A stretch of 64,000 nt of DNA from Streptomyces rishiriensis (GCF_030815485.1 NZ_JAUSWV010000002.1:5084001-5148000); one strand, 5' to 3'. Positions 32,841 through 42,315 are shown, counted from the stretch's first letter. A program made the numbers and translations. Notes: generated from the sequence alone by a model not told the origin.

Positions 32841-33245
32841 ATGCCCCCCAAGGGTCGTCAGGGCGCTGCCAAGAAGGTGCGCCGCAAGGAAAAGAAGAAC
32901 GTCGCGCACGGCCAGGCGCACATCAAGAGCACGTTCAACAACACGATCGTGTCCATCACGGACCCGGCCGGAAACGTGATCTCGTGGGCCTCCGCCGGCC
33001 ACGTCGGTTTCAAGGGCTCGCGCAAGTCCACGCCGTTCGCCGCGCAGATGGCCGCCGAGTCGGCTGCCCGTCGCGCGCAGGAGCACGGCATGCGCAAGGT
33101 CGACGTCTTCGTCAAGGGCCCGGGCGCCGGTCGTGAGACCGCCATCCGCTCGCTCCAGGCGACGGGCCTCGAGGTCGGCTCCATCCAGGACGTCACCCCG
33201 ACCCCGCACAACGGCTGCCGTCCGCCCAAGCGTCGTCGCGTCTGA
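32841..33245 (+). CDS. rpsK: 30S ribosomal protein S11
   Basis: 134 aa: HGQAHIKSTFNNTIVSITDP, then GFKGSRKSTPFAAQMAAESA, and the PHNGCRPPKRRRV C-terminus. Platform protein near the E site. Confidence 0.98.
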   Translation: MPPKGRQGAAKKVRRKEKKNVAHGQAHIKSTFNNTIVSITDPAGNVISWASAGHVGFKGSRKSTPFAAQMAAESAARRAQEHGMRKVDVFVKGPGAGRETAIRSLQATGLEVGSIQDVTPTPHNGCRPPKRRRV

Positions 33246-33295
33246 CGCACCGGCTCACGTCGGCTGGACACGGCCGCGTGTCGGTCTGAGGCTTT

Positions 33296-33332
33296 CGGGC
33301 GGTACGGCTCCGTAAAAGGGCCGTATCGCCCG
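33296..33332 (+). other. Hairpin between rpsK and rpoA
   Basis: CGGGCGGTACGGC pairs with GCCGTATCGCCCG (12 Watson-Crick pairs and one G-U) around an 11-nt loop, in the 175-bp spacer before rpoA. It may be an attenuator or a processing site. Confidence 0.55.
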
Positions 33333-33420
33333 TACCCTTGCAGTACCCGTGCGGTGAGTGCGCACGGTTCCGTCGGGCGTCAAATAGCGGGCGTCCACGA
33401 AAGAAGGATCTGATCGCCAC

Positions 33421-34443
33421 ATGCTGATCGCTCAGCGTCCCTCGTTGACCGAAGAGGTCGTCGACGAATTCCGCTCCCGGTTCGTGATCGAGCCGCTGGA
33501 GCCGGGCTTCGGTTACACCCTCGGCAACTCCCTGCGCCGGACCCTCCTGTCCTCGATCCCGGGTGCGGCGGTCACGTCCATCCGTATCGACGGCGTGCTG
33601 CACGAGTTCACCACCGTGCCGGGCGTCAAGGAGGACGTCACCGACCTGATCCTCAACATCAAGCAGCTGGTCGTCTCCTCGGAGCACGACGAGCCGGTCG
33701 TGATGTACCTGCGCAAGCAGGGCCCGGGTCTGGTCACCGCCGCCGACATCGCGCCCCCGGCCGGTGTCGAGGTGCACAACCCCGACCTCGTCCTCGCCAC
33801 GCTCAACGGCAAGGGCAAGCTGGAGATGGAGCTGACCGTCGAGCGCGGTCGCGGTTACGTCTCCGCCGTGCAGAACAAGCAGCTGGGTCAGGAGATCGGG
33901 CGCGTCCCGGTCGACTCGATCTACTCGCCGGTTCTCAAGGTCACGTACAAGGTCGAGGCCACGCGTGTCGAGCAGCGCACCGACTTCGACAAGCTGATCG
34001 TCGACGTCGAGACCAAGCAGGCGATGCGTCCCCGTGACGCCATGGCCTCCGCCGGTAAGACGCTGGTCGAGCTGTTCGGTCTCGCCCGCGAGCTGAACAT
34101 CGACGCCGAGGGCATCGACATGGGCCCGTCCCCCACGGACGCCGCTCTCGCCGCTGATCTCGCCCTGCCGATCGAGGAGCTCGAGCTCACCGTTCGGTCG
34201 TACAACTGCCTCAAGCGTGAGGGCATCCACTCCGTGGGTGAGCTCGTCGCCCGTTCCGAGGCCGACCTGCTGGACATCCGCAACTTCGGTGCGAAGTCCA
34301 TCGACGAGGTCAAGGCGAAGCTGGCCGGCATGGGCCTCGCGCTCAAGGACAGCCCGCCCGGATTCGACCCGACCGCCGCCGCCGACGCCTTCGGCGCCGA
34401 CGACGACGCGGACGCGGGCTTCGTGGAGACCGAGCAGTACTAG
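33421..34443 (+). CDS. rpoA: RNA polymerase alpha subunit
   Basis: 340 aa. The N-terminal dimerisation domain begins LIAQRPSLTEEVVDEFRSRF and contains LGNSLRRTLLSSIPGAAVTS. The C-terminal domain (about 250-320) has LLDIRNFGAKSIDEVKAKLA, which contacts DNA and activators. A short acidic tail follows. Confidence 0.98.
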   Translation: MLIAQRPSLTEEVVDEFRSRFVIEPLEPGFGYTLGNSLRRTLLSSIPGAAVTSIRIDGVLHEFTTVPGVKEDVTDLILNIKQLVVSSEHDEPVVMYLRKQGPGLVTAADIAPPAGVEVHNPDLVLATLNGKGKLEMELTVERGRGYVSAVQNKQLGQEIGRVPVDSIYSPVLKVTYKVEATRVEQRTDFDKLIVDVETKQAMRPRDAMASAGKTLVELFGLARELNIDAEGIDMGPSPTDAALAADLALPIEELELTVRSYNCLKREGIHSVGELVARSEADLLDIRNFGAKSIDEVKAKLAGMGLALKDSPPGFDPTAAADAFGADDDADAGFVETEQY

Positions 34444-34475
34444 TCGCTCCGCGACGCGGTCCGACTTCGGCTGCG

Positions 34476-34524
34476 GGACCGTTGTGGCTGGTCACGCAGT
34501 CCCCGCGCCCTTTCGGGGGCGCGG
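34476..34524 (+). repeat. Dispersed intergenic repeat, family 2, with hairpin
   Basis: GACCGTTGTGGCTGGTCACG continues CAGTCCCCGCGCCC, ending in the hairpin CCGCGCCC-TTTCGG-GGGCGCGG (34503-34524). A related copy is at 40169-40217. The hairpin may reduce read-through from rpoA into rplQ. Confidence 0.55.
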
Positions 34525-34634
34525 ATCCTCCGGGCGCGCCGGGAACGGCGCCCGGATCTTCGACAGGCGATCGCCTGCTCGGACACTGACCCCGGTACCT
34601 GATACGGCCGGGGCAGACACCTAGGAGAAACACC

Positions 34635-35147
34635 ATGCCGAAGCCCACCAAGGGTGCCCGTCTGGGCGGCAGCGCCGCGCACGAGAAGCTGCTTCTCGCG
34701 AACCTCGCGAAGTCGCTGTTCGAGCACGGCCGCATCACCACCACCGAGGCGAAGGCGCGCAAGCTGCGTCCGTACGCCGAGCGTCTGGTCACCAAGGCGA
34801 AGAAGGGCGACCTTCACAACCGTCGTCAGGTGCTCCAGGTGATCACGGACAAGAGCATCGTGCACACGCTCTTCACCGAGATCGGCCCGCGCTACGAGAA
34901 CCGCCCGGGTGGCTACACCCGCATCACCAAGATCGGTAACCGTCGTGGCGACAACGCGCCCATGGCTGTCATCGAGCTGGTCGAGGCGCTGACCGTCGCG
35001 CAGCAGGCCACTGGTGAGGCCGAGGCCGCCACCAAGCGTGCGGTCAAGGAAGACGACCTCAAGAAGGACGAGGTCGTCGAGGACGCCAAGCCCGCCGACG
35101 AGGCTGCGGCCGACGAGGCTCCGGCCGAGGAGTCCAAGGACGCCTGA
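34635..35147 (+). CDS. rplQ: 50S ribosomal protein L17 with acidic tail
   Basis: 170 aa. Residues 1-118 are the standard L17 (MPKPTKGARLGGSAAHEKLL; ITTTEAKARKLRPYAERLVT). The last 50 residues are an Ala/Glu/Asp/Lys-rich tail (EEAKPADEAAADEAPAEESK-like), beyond the E. coli length. Last ribosomal gene of the cluster. Confidence 0.97.
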   Translation: MPKPTKGARLGGSAAHEKLLLANLAKSLFEHGRITTTEAKARKLRPYAERLVTKAKKGDLHNRRQVLQVITDKSIVHTLFTEIGPRYENRPGGYTRITKIGNRRGDNAPMAVIELVEALTVAQQATGEAEAATKRAVKEDDLKKDEVVEDAKPADEAAADEAPAEESKDA

Positions 35148-35165
35148 GGCACCGCCTCGCAGTGG

Positions 35166-35193
35166 ACGGGTCCGCCCTTCGGGGTGGGCCCGT
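35166..35193 (+). terminator. Hairpin after rplQ
   Basis: ACGGGTCCGCCC-TTCG-GGGTGGGCCCGT: 12 pairs with two G-U, TTCG loop. Likely the end of the ribosomal cluster, 64 nt before truA. Confidence 0.7.
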
Positions 35194-35257
35194 TCCGCGT
35201 TTGCGGAGGGCGTTCGCGGAGGCGTTCTCCGAAGGTCAGGCTTGAAAGGATCCAGGG

Positions 35258-36115
35258 GTGAGTGACGAAGCAGAGCCCGGGTTCGTACGGGTGCGGATGG
35301 ACCTCTCGTACGACGGGAGCGGGTTCTCCGGATGGGCCAGACAGGCCGGCGGGCGGCGGACCGTGCAGGGGGACATCGAGGACGCCCTGCGGACCGTGAC
35401 CCGGTCGGGGGACACCACGTACGAGCTGACCGTGGCGGGGCGTACGGACGCCGGTGTGCACGCGCGCGGGCAGGTGGCGCACGTCGATCTGCCGGAGGAC
35501 CTCTGGGCCGAGCACCGGGAGAAGCTCCTCAAGCGGCTCGCCGGGCGGCTCGCCAAGGATGTGCGGATCTGGTCCCTCGCCGAGGCGCCCGCCGGGTTCA
35601 ACGCGCGGTTCTCGGCGATCTGGCGGCGGTACGCGTACCGGGTCACCGACAACCCGGGGGGTGTCGACCCCCTGCTGCGCAGCCACGTCCTCTGGCACGA
35701 CTGGCCCCTGGACGTCGACGCCATGAACGAGGCCGCCCGGCGGCTGCTCGGTGAGCACGACTTCGCCGCCTACTGCAAGCGGCGGGAGGGGGCGACGACC
35801 ATTCGCACGCTCCAGGAGCTGAGCCTGGTGCGCGGCGAGGACGGGGTCGTCACCGCGACCGTCCGGGCCGACGCCTTCTGCCACAACATGGTGCGCTCGC
35901 TGATCGGGGCGCTGCTCTTCGTCGGCGACGGGCACCGGAGCGCGGAGTGGCCCGGGAAGGTGCTGGCGGCGGGGGTGCGCGATTCCGCCGTGCATGTCGT
36001 ACGGCCGCACGGGCTGACGCTGGAGGAGGTCGGCTACCCGGCCGACGAGCTGCTCGCCGCGCGCAACAAGGAGGCGCGCAACAGGCGGACGCTGCCCGGA
36101 GCCGGGTGCTGCTGA
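35258..36115 (+). CDS. truA: tRNA pseudouridine synthase A
   Basis: 285 aa from a GTG. Makes pseudouridine at positions 38-40 of tRNA. The catalytic Asp is in AGRTDAGVHARGQ; also DGSGFSGWARQ and FCHNMVRSLIGALL. The usual passenger gene after rplQ. Confidence 0.96.
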   Translation: MSDEAEPGFVRVRMDLSYDGSGFSGWARQAGGRRTVQGDIEDALRTVTRSGDTTYELTVAGRTDAGVHARGQVAHVDLPEDLWAEHREKLLKRLAGRLAKDVRIWSLAEAPAGFNARFSAIWRRYAYRVTDNPGGVDPLLRSHVLWHDWPLDVDAMNEAARRLLGEHDFAAYCKRREGATTIRTLQELSLVRGEDGVVTATVRADAFCHNMVRSLIGALLFVGDGHRSAEWPGKVLAAGVRDSAVHVVRPHGLTLEEVGYPADELLAARNKEARNRRTLPGAGCC

Positions 36116-36143
36116 GCTCCCGGCCCCGCGTCGGTGTCCGCGG

Positions 36144-37016
36144 TCAGTTCGCGGCAGCCGCCGAGGCCTGGGCCTCGCCGCGCTGGCGGATCCGCTGGAA
36201 GGCGAACTCCGCGAGGTCGTCCCCGGCGGTGAAGACCGCCGTGTCCTTGGTGGTCACGTCCTTGCCGTCCGTGAAGCCCGTGATGGTGAAGTAGGCGTAC
36301 CGGCCGTAGGAATTGGTCGTGGAGCGGCAGATCGCGCCGTCGCAGAAGGCCTTGACGTCCCCGCCGGTGAGGGCCTTGACGATGCTCTGCTTGTCGGCCT
36401 GGCTCTTGACCTTGAGGGCCTGTGCCTCGGTGTCGAAGACCGCCACACCGACCGTGACCGCGATGTTGTCCTTGGTGTAGGTGATGCGCATGAGGCGGGT
36501 GCAGTCGTTCGCGGTGAGCACCTTGGGCAGCGTGCCCTGGACGCCCGTGGTGCAGGTGGTGCTGTCGGCCTTGGGGCCCTTCTTGTACACGGCCGAGCCC
36601 ATGGTCAGCTGCGTGCCGGGGAAGAGCAGGTCCGGCCCGTTGGGGGCGGTGTCCTTGGCCTTGCTGGCGACGAACTCCTTCGGGTCCAGCGGGGGCGGGG
36701 CGCTGGTCGGCGCGAAGGAGGGCGTGGTGGACGCGCTGGGCAGGTCGGTCGCGGGCACCGAGGAGGTCGGCTGGTTCGCCTCGTCGCTGCCGTTCGCCGA
36801 CACCACGGCCATGGCGACGGCGGTGCCGATGGCGAGCGTGGCCAGCGCGCCGCCGCCTATGAAGAGCAGCCGACGGCGTTTGTTGCGCGTCTCGGACGCC
36901 TCCGCGAGCGCGGCCCAGTCCGGGGTCGGGCCGTCATCGCCGCTGGTCCACGGCTGCTGGGAGTTCGGTTTCCACGGATCCCACTGGGACTGAGGTCCCC
37001 CCTGCCCATAGCTCAT
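36144..37016 (-). CDS. Membrane-anchored hypothetical protein with extracytoplasmic domain
   Basis: 290 aa from the ATG at 37016 (MSYGQGGPQSQWDPWKPNSQ); an ATG three codons earlier is possible. Cytoplasmic Pro/Gln/Trp-rich 45 residues, one membrane helix (LLFIGGGALATLAIGTAVAMAV, about 60-80), a Ser/Thr/Pro linker, then a globular domain with four Cys (TTCTTG, NDCTRL, KAFCDG, AICRST) that could form two disulfides. No enzyme family is recognised; conserved in this position near rplM in Streptomyces, as I recall. Convergent with truA. Confidence 0.8.
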   Translation of the reverse strand: MSYGQGGPQSQWDPWKPNSQQPWTSGDDGPTPDWAALAEASETRNKRRRLLFIGGGALATLAIGTAVAMAVVSANGSDEANQPTSSVPATDLPSASTTPSFAPTSAPPPLDPKEFVASKAKDTAPNGPDLLFPGTQLTMGSAVYKKGPKADSTTCTTGVQGTLPKVLTANDCTRLMRITYTKDNIAVTVGVAVFDTEAQALKVKSQADKQSIVKALTGGDVKAFCDGAICRSTTNSYGRYAYFTITGFTDGKDVTTKDTAVFTAGDDLAEFAFQRIRQRGEAQASAAAAN

Positions 37017-37247
37017 GGGCCGCATCTTAGACGGGGAGCGGGGGATGCTGTTCCGCCCCAACCGGCGCCGGAGTCCTTGGTGTTCATGGTGCGAGTGGGG
37101 GCAAACGTGACATCTCCGGGTGGTTGGTGCGGCATATTCGCAGGCGGGGACCGGTAGTGTGGCGCAGGCCACTCCGGAACGGGGTTTCCGGCGGCGGCTT
37201 CCGGTGAGGCTGACATGCCCACGCGTGATCGGGTGAGAGGGCCCGTT

Positions 37248-37277
37248 TTGACCCGGCCCCCGAGAGCCGGGTATCCT
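37248..37277 (+). promoter_or_regulatory. Promoter of rplM-rpsI
   Basis: TTGACC (37248-37253), 18-nt spacer, TATCCT (37272-37277). It lies in the 440-bp divergent gap 37017-37456, which shows no gene and leaves a leader of about 170 nt before rplM. Confidence 0.65.
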
Positions 37278-37456
37278 GCATCTTCGTTGTGTATTGGCTT
37301 GCTCTTCTCACGGGACGGGCCCTTACACCGGTCCACCGGGCCGATGACCAGCGACCAGCACGCGGCTTGCGTCACCGCAGTGCGGTCTGGGCTGTCGTGA
37401 TCGTCTTCGGTGACCTTGTCAGGACCAATTCACTGAAGAAGCGAAGGCTACGAACC

Positions 37457-37900
37457 GTGCGTACGTACAGCCCCAAGCCCGGCGATGTGACGCGCCAGTG
37501 GCACGTCATCGACGCTCAGGACATCGTCCTGGGCCGTCTCGCCACCACTGCCGCGTCCCTCCTCCGGGGCAAGCACAAGCCGATCTACGCGCCCCACGTC
37601 GACACCGGTGACTTCGTCATCATCATCAACGCCGACAAGGTGCACCTCTCCGGCAACAAGCGGACCCAGAAGATGGCGTACCGCCACTCCGGTTACCCGG
37701 GCGGTCTGCGCTCCGTGCGCTACGACGACCTCCTGGCGAACAACCCGGAGAAGGCCGTCGAGAAGGCCGTCAAGGGCATGCTCCCCAAGAACACGCTGGG
37801 CCGTCAGATGCTGTCGAAGCTGAAGGTCTACAAGGGCGACGTGCACCCGCACGCGGCTCAGCAGCCCGTGCCGTTCGAGATCACCCAGGTCGCGCAGTAA
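37457..37900 (+). CDS. rplM: 50S ribosomal protein L13
   Basis: 147 aa from a GTG at 37457 (VRTYSPKPGDVTRQWHVIDA), with LGRLATTAASLLRGKHKPIY and the VKGMLPKNTLGRQMLSKLKV signature. The in-frame upstream extension has no family sequence. Confidence 0.98.
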   Translation: MRTYSPKPGDVTRQWHVIDAQDIVLGRLATTAASLLRGKHKPIYAPHVDTGDFVIIINADKVHLSGNKRTQKMAYRHSGYPGGLRSVRYDDLLANNPEKAVEKAVKGMLPKNTLGRQMLSKLKVYKGDVHPHAAQQPVPFEITQVAQ

Positions 37901-37940
37901 TTCCGGCCACACCCCTAGCTGAAAAGAACTGAGGAGAACC

Positions 37941-38462
37941 GTGGCCGAGACCACTGCCGAGCAGCCGCTCGAAGAGACCGAGCTCGTCGACATCGAGAGC
38001 TACACCACCGAGTCCGAGGTCCCCGTCGAGGGTGAGTACACCTCGGAGTCCCTCGCCTCCCGCTTCGGCGAGCCCCAGCCGGCCGCCGGCCTGGGCCGTC
38101 GCAAGAACGCCATCGCCCGCGTCCGGATCGTTCCGGGCACCGGCAAGTGGAAGATCAACGGTCGCACCCTCGAGGACTACTTCCCGAACAAGGTGCACCA
38201 GCAGGAAGTCAACGAGCCCTTCAAGGTGCTCGAGCTCGAAGGCCGCTACGACGTCATCGCCCGTATCTCGGGTGGCGGTGTCTCCGGTCAGGCCGGTGCG
38301 CTCCGTCTCGGTGTCGCCCGCGCGCTGAACGAGGCCGACGTCGACAACAACCGTGGCGCCCTCAAGAAGGCCGGCTTCCTCACGCGTGACGACCGTGCGG
38401 TCGAGCGCAAGAAGGCCGGTCTCAAGAAGGCCCGCAAAGCCCCGCAGTACAGCAAGCGCTAA
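37941..38462 (+). CDS. rpsI: 30S ribosomal protein S9 with N-terminal extension
   Basis: 173 aa from a GTG. The first about 48 residues are acidic and absent from the E. coli protein; the core starts at GLGRRKNAIARVRIVPGTGK. The C-terminal RKAPQYSKR reaches the P-site tRNA anticodon stem. Confidence 0.97.
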   Translation: MAETTAEQPLEETELVDIESYTTESEVPVEGEYTSESLASRFGEPQPAAGLGRRKNAIARVRIVPGTGKWKINGRTLEDYFPNKVHQQEVNEPFKVLELEGRYDVIARISGGGVSGQAGALRLGVARALNEADVDNNRGALKKAGFLTRDDRAVERKKAGLKKARKAPQYSKR

Positions 38463-38523
38463 GCTTCGCTGCCTGCTCGTACGTATTCCGGGACGGGCCC
38501 GTGCGGTTCGCTCGTACGTACTC

Positions 38524-38570
38524 CGAACGCCCCGGCGGCACGCCACAGTGTCGCCGGGGCGTTCGTTTTC
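38524..38570 (+). terminator. Terminator after rpsI
   Basis: CGAACGCCCCGGCG (38524-38537) pairs perfectly with CGCCGGGGCGTTCG (38552-38565), 14-nt loop, then TTTTC. Just upstream, GCTCGTACGTA[TC]TCC occurs twice (38475 and 38510 region). Confidence 0.85.
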
Positions 38571-38740
38571 TCGCAGCCGTGGGCGTATAACGGCACAAGG
38601 TGCTCAAAGGCTTGTGTGATCGGATGTTCAGGGCATCCAATGCCTGGACGCGGAGCCGCCGTGGACCGACCCGACCCGACCGGTCGATCGTCCGACGTAC
38701 CCGCACGCCTTTTGAAACTGACGCTTCCTCAGGAGGACAA

Positions 38741-40099
38741 GTGGGACGACTCTTCGGCACGGACGGCGTGCGCGGTGTCGCCAACGCGGATCTGACGGCG
38801 GAGATGGCGCTCGGCCTGTCCGTCGCGGCGGCGCATGTGCTGGCCGAGGCGGGCACGTTCGCGGGCCACCGGCCGGTGGCAGTCGTCGGACGGGACCCGC
38901 GCGCGTCCGGGGAGTTCCTGGAGGCGGCCGTGGTGGCCGGTCTGGCGAGCGCCGGCGTGGACGTGCTGAAGGTCGGCGTGCTGCCGACGCCCGCCGTCGC
39001 CTACCTCACCGGTGTGCTGGGCGCCGACCTCGGCGTGATGCTGTCCGCCAGCCACAACGCCATGCCCGACAACGGCGTCAAGTTCTTCGCCCGCGGCGGC
39101 CACAAGCTGGCCGACGAGCTCGAGGGCAGGATCGAGTCCGTCTACGAGGAGCACCGCACCGGCGCCCCCTGGAGCCGGCCGACCGGCAGCGGCGTCGGCC
39201 GCGTGCGGTCGTACAGCGAAGGGTTCGACCGCTACGTCGCGCACCTCATCGCCGTGCTTCCCAACCGGCTGGACGGGCTGAAGATCGTCCTCGACGAGGC
39301 GCACGGCGCCGCCGCCCGGGTGTCGCCGGAGGCGTTCACGCGGGCCGGCGCGGAGATCGTGACCATCGGCGCCGAGCCGGACGGGCTCAACATCAACGAC
39401 GGGTGCGGGTCCACGCACCTGGACAAACTGAAGGCCGCGGTCCTCGAGCACGGGGCCGACCTCGGCATCGCGCACGACGGGGACGCCGACCGGTGCCTGG
39501 CCGTGGACCACACGGGTGAGGAGATCGACGGGGACCAGATTCTCGCCGTGCTCGCACTGGCCATGCGGGAGCGGGGCGCGCTGCGGTCCGACACCGTTGT
39601 CGCCACCGTCATGTCCAACCTCGGCTTCAAGCTGGCCATGGATCGGGAGGGTATCCAGCTCGTGCGGGCCGCCGTCGGCGACCGGTACGTGCTGGAGGAG
39701 ATGAAGGAACACGGGTACGCGCTCGGGGGCGAGCAGTCCGGGCACGTGATCATCCTCGACCACGCGACGACCGGTGACGGCACGCTGACGGGGCTGATGC
39801 TGGCGGCTCGCGTCGCCGAGAGCGGTCGTTCGCTGCGGGAGCTGGCCTCGGTGATGGAGCGGTTGCCGCAGGTGCTGATCAATGTGCCGGACGTCGATCG
39901 GTCCCGGGTCGGGAACTCGGCCGAGCTGGCGACTGCCGTCGGTGAGGCGGAGCGGGAACTCGGCTCCACCGGGCGGGTGTTGCTTCGGCCTTCCGGGACC
40001 GAGCCGCTCGTACGCGTCATGGTAGAGGCCGCGGACATCGACCAGGCCCGGTCTGTCGCCGGGCGGCTGGCCGATGTCGTGAAGTCGGCGCTGGGTTAG
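38741..40099 (+). CDS. glmM: Phosphoglucosamine mutase
   Basis: 452 aa from a GTG with AGGAGG upstream. Converts glucosamine-6-phosphate to glucosamine-1-phosphate for UDP-GlcNAc and peptidoglycan. Phosphoserine loop GVMLSASHNAMPDNGVKFF, metal site DGDADR, sugar loop GGEQSGHVI, phosphate loop LRPSGTEPLVRVMVE. N-terminus GRLFGTDGVRGVAN. glmS lies 2.2 kb downstream. Confidence 0.97.
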   Translation: MGRLFGTDGVRGVANADLTAEMALGLSVAAAHVLAEAGTFAGHRPVAVVGRDPRASGEFLEAAVVAGLASAGVDVLKVGVLPTPAVAYLTGVLGADLGVMLSASHNAMPDNGVKFFARGGHKLADELEGRIESVYEEHRTGAPWSRPTGSGVGRVRSYSEGFDRYVAHLIAVLPNRLDGLKIVLDEAHGAAARVSPEAFTRAGAEIVTIGAEPDGLNINDGCGSTHLDKLKAAVLEHGADLGIAHDGDADRCLAVDHTGEEIDGDQILAVLALAMRERGALRSDTVVATVMSNLGFKLAMDREGIQLVRAAVGDRYVLEEMKEHGYALGGEQSGHVIILDHATTGDGTLTGLMLAARVAESGRSLRELASVMERLPQVLINVPDVDRSRVGNSAELATAVGEAERELGSTGRVLLRPSGTEPLVRVMVEAADIDQARSVAGRLADVVKSALG

Positions 40100-40168
40100 T
40101 CGGCGCTCGGTCAGTCGGCGCGGCCGCTTCGAGCGGGGTTCGGGGTGGGGGTGCTGTGCGTTGCGGGC

Positions 40169-40217
40169 TGCGGGTTCGTCGTGGCCTGTCGCGCAGTTCC
40201 CCCCGCGCCCCTGAAAA
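40169..40217. repeat. Dispersed intergenic repeat, family 2, second copy
   Basis: TGCGGGTTCGTCGTGGCCTG continues TCGCGCAGTTCCCCCCGCGCCCC. It resembles 34476-34512 (shared TGCGGG..CGT.GTGGC..GTC.CGCAGT..CCCCGCGCCC) and fills most of the glmM-DUF389 gap. A degraded third copy may be at 44312-44342. Confidence 0.5.
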
Positions 40218-40229
40218 CAGGAACGCGCG

Positions 40230-41168
40230 CTACCCGGCGGCTGCCCGTTGCCGTTGCTTCGACCAGAACCACTTCTGAGCGAGCAGCGTCAATGTGCCGG
40301 CCAGGATGATGCCCATCAGGTTCAGCAGCAGTTGCTCTGTGGAGCCCCGGGTCTGTGCCATGTCTCCGAAGCTGAGGGCCACGGCGGCGTTGGCGGCGGC
40401 CGGGACCGTCGTGACCGAGATCGCCACGCCCACCAGGGCGCCGGACTTCGCCGAGGTCAGGGAGAGGGTGCCGGCGGCGCCCGCCAGGACGGCCACGATG
40501 AACGAGAAGGCGTCGGGGGCGTAGACGAAGCCGGTCTGGGGCCGGTCGGCCTCCAGTTGCCCCTTGCTGAACAGGTCGATCGCGTCCATGAAGAGGCTGA
40601 AGCCCACCGTCGCCGCCATCGCCACCGCGAAGCCGACCAGCAGGGCGATCAGTGAGCGCAGGGCCAGCCGGGGAGCCCGCTGCACGATCGAGGTGCACAC
40701 ACCCGCCAGGGGGCCGAACTCCGGGCCGACGGCCATCGCGCCCACGATCAGGACGGCGTTGTCGAGCACCACACCGCAGGCCGCGATCATCGTGGCGAGG
40801 GTGATGAACGCGAGGTAGGTGACCGAGAGCGTCGACTCCTCGTGGGTGGCGTCCGTGAGGTGCTCCCACAGAACCGCGTCGGCGCCCTCGCCCGGCGCCT
40901 CCGCCTCGGCCTTGTCGGCGCGCCGGGAGAGCGACAGGTCGATGTTCTCCACGGCGATGGAGCCCGTCTTGTCCAGGCCCAACTGCTGTAGTTCGCTGAG
41001 GAGTTCGTCGCCCGCCTCGCGCGCCACGTCGCACATGACCACATCGCCCGCCGGATTGCGGGCCGCCCCCGGCACCACCACGAGATGGGTGGTGCCGACG
41101 GTCTTCTCGATCACATGGATCACGTCGTCGGTTCTGTCCGACGGCGTGATCAGGCGCAGGTGCAGCAT
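40230..41168 (-). CDS. DUF389 membrane protein
   Basis: 312 aa. Residues 1-100 are a cytoplasmic ferredoxin-like region (MLHLRLITPSDRTDDVIHVI). Six or so membrane helices follow from about 115, with the DUF389 features LIVGAMAVGPEFGPLAGVC and LTSAKSGALVGVAISVTTVP. Transport or stress roles are unproven. A TACCCT box 6 nt before the ATG suggests a leaderless mRNA. Confidence 0.88.
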   Translation of the reverse strand: MLHLRLITPSDRTDDVIHVIEKTVGTTHLVVVPGAARNPAGDVVMCDVAREAGDELLSELQQLGLDKTGSIAVENIDLSLSRRADKAEAEAPGEGADAVLWEHLTDATHEESTLSVTYLAFITLATMIAACGVVLDNAVLIVGAMAVGPEFGPLAGVCTSIVQRAPRLALRSLIALLVGFAVAMAATVGFSLFMDAIDLFSKGQLEADRPQTGFVYAPDAFSFIVAVLAGAAGTLSLTSAKSGALVGVAISVTTVPAAANAAVALSFGDMAQTRGSTEQLLLNLMGIILAGTLTLLAQKWFWSKQRQRAAAG

Positions 41169-41184
41169 GGAGGCAGGGTAGCCG

Positions 41185-42174
41185 TCAGAGTTTGCGCAGG
41201 CTCAGGCGCTGCACTTTGTGGTCCTGGCCCTTGCGGACGATCAGGGTGGCGCGGCCCCGGGTGGGCGCGATGTTCTCCACCAGGTTGGGCTTGTTGATGG
41301 TGCGCCAGAGGGTGCGGGCGTAGTCGACGGCCTCGTCCTCGGAGACCTGGGTGTACTTCCTGAAGTACGAGTCCGGCTTCTGGAAGGCCGTCTGACGGAG
41401 TTTCCGGAAGCGGTTGAGGTACCAGCGCTCGATGTCCTCGGTGCTCGCGTCGACGTACACGCTGAAGTCGAAGTAGTCGGCGAGGCCGACGCGGGTGCGG
41501 CCGTCCTTGCCGGGGAGCGCGGGCTGAAGGACGTTGAGGCCCTCGACGATGAGGATGTCGGGGCGGCGCACGGTGAGCCTGCGGTCCGGGACGATGTCGT
41601 AGATCAGGTGGGAGTAGACGGGTGCGGTGACCTCGCCCTTGCCGGCCTTGATGTCGGCCACGAAGCGGGTCAGGGCGCGGCGGTCGTAGGACTCGGGGAA
41701 GCCCTTGCGGGACATCAGGCCGCGGGCTTCCAGTTCCCTGGTGGGGAGCAGGAAGCCGTCCGTGGTGACCAGCTCCACGCGGGGGTGTTCCGGCCAGCGG
41801 GACAGCAGGGCCTGGAGCAGTCGGGCGACCGTCGACTTGCCGACCGCCACCGAACCCGCGACGCCTATCACGAACGGGGTGCCGGACTGGGAGCCCTGTT
41901 CGCCGAGGAAGGTGTTCAGGGCGCCGCGCAGGCCGTCGGTGGCGCCCACGTAGAGGTTGAGCAGACGGGACAGCGGGAGGTAGATGTCACGGACCTCGTC
42001 GAGGTCGATGACGTCACCGAGGCCGCGCAGCTTTTCGACCTCCTCGGCGGTCAGCGGCAGCGGAGTCTTCTCGCGCAGCGCGCTCCACTCGGATCGGGTG
42101 AGGTCGACGAAGGGAGTCGCCTCCGGCCTGGGCCGGTGGGCGCTCCGGGGCATCGGGGAGACCGGAGAGATCAC
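41185..42174 (-). CDS. coaA: Pantothenate kinase, type I
   Basis: 329 aa; first step of coenzyme A synthesis. P-loop GVAGSVAVGKST, DGFLLP, and the C-terminal NLVENIAPTRGRATLIVRKG. The GTG at 42174 is the longest start; the Met at residue 8 (MPRSAHRP) is an alternative. Convergent/tandem with DUF389, divergent from glmS. Confidence 0.95.
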   Translation of the reverse strand: MISPVSPMPRSAHRPRPEATPFVDLTRSEWSALREKTPLPLTAEEVEKLRGLGDVIDLDEVRDIYLPLSRLLNLYVGATDGLRGALNTFLGEQGSQSGTPFVIGVAGSVAVGKSTVARLLQALLSRWPEHPRVELVTTDGFLLPTRELEARGLMSRKGFPESYDRRALTRFVADIKAGKGEVTAPVYSHLIYDIVPDRRLTVRRPDILIVEGLNVLQPALPGKDGRTRVGLADYFDFSVYVDASTEDIERWYLNRFRKLRQTAFQKPDSYFRKYTQVSEDEAVDYARTLWRTINKPNLVENIAPTRGRATLIVRKGQDHKVQRLSLRKL

Positions 42175-42315
42175 AGTCCATTGTTAACGGAGTTTGAACA
42201 GGATGGCGGGTGGGGTCCGTCACGCCTCGTCGAGGCGGCGTACACCCGTGGGAATTTCCGAAATCGGGCACGTGGAGGCTCTTTCCGGGCGGGATTCGAT
42301 CGTAGGCTGCCGCGC

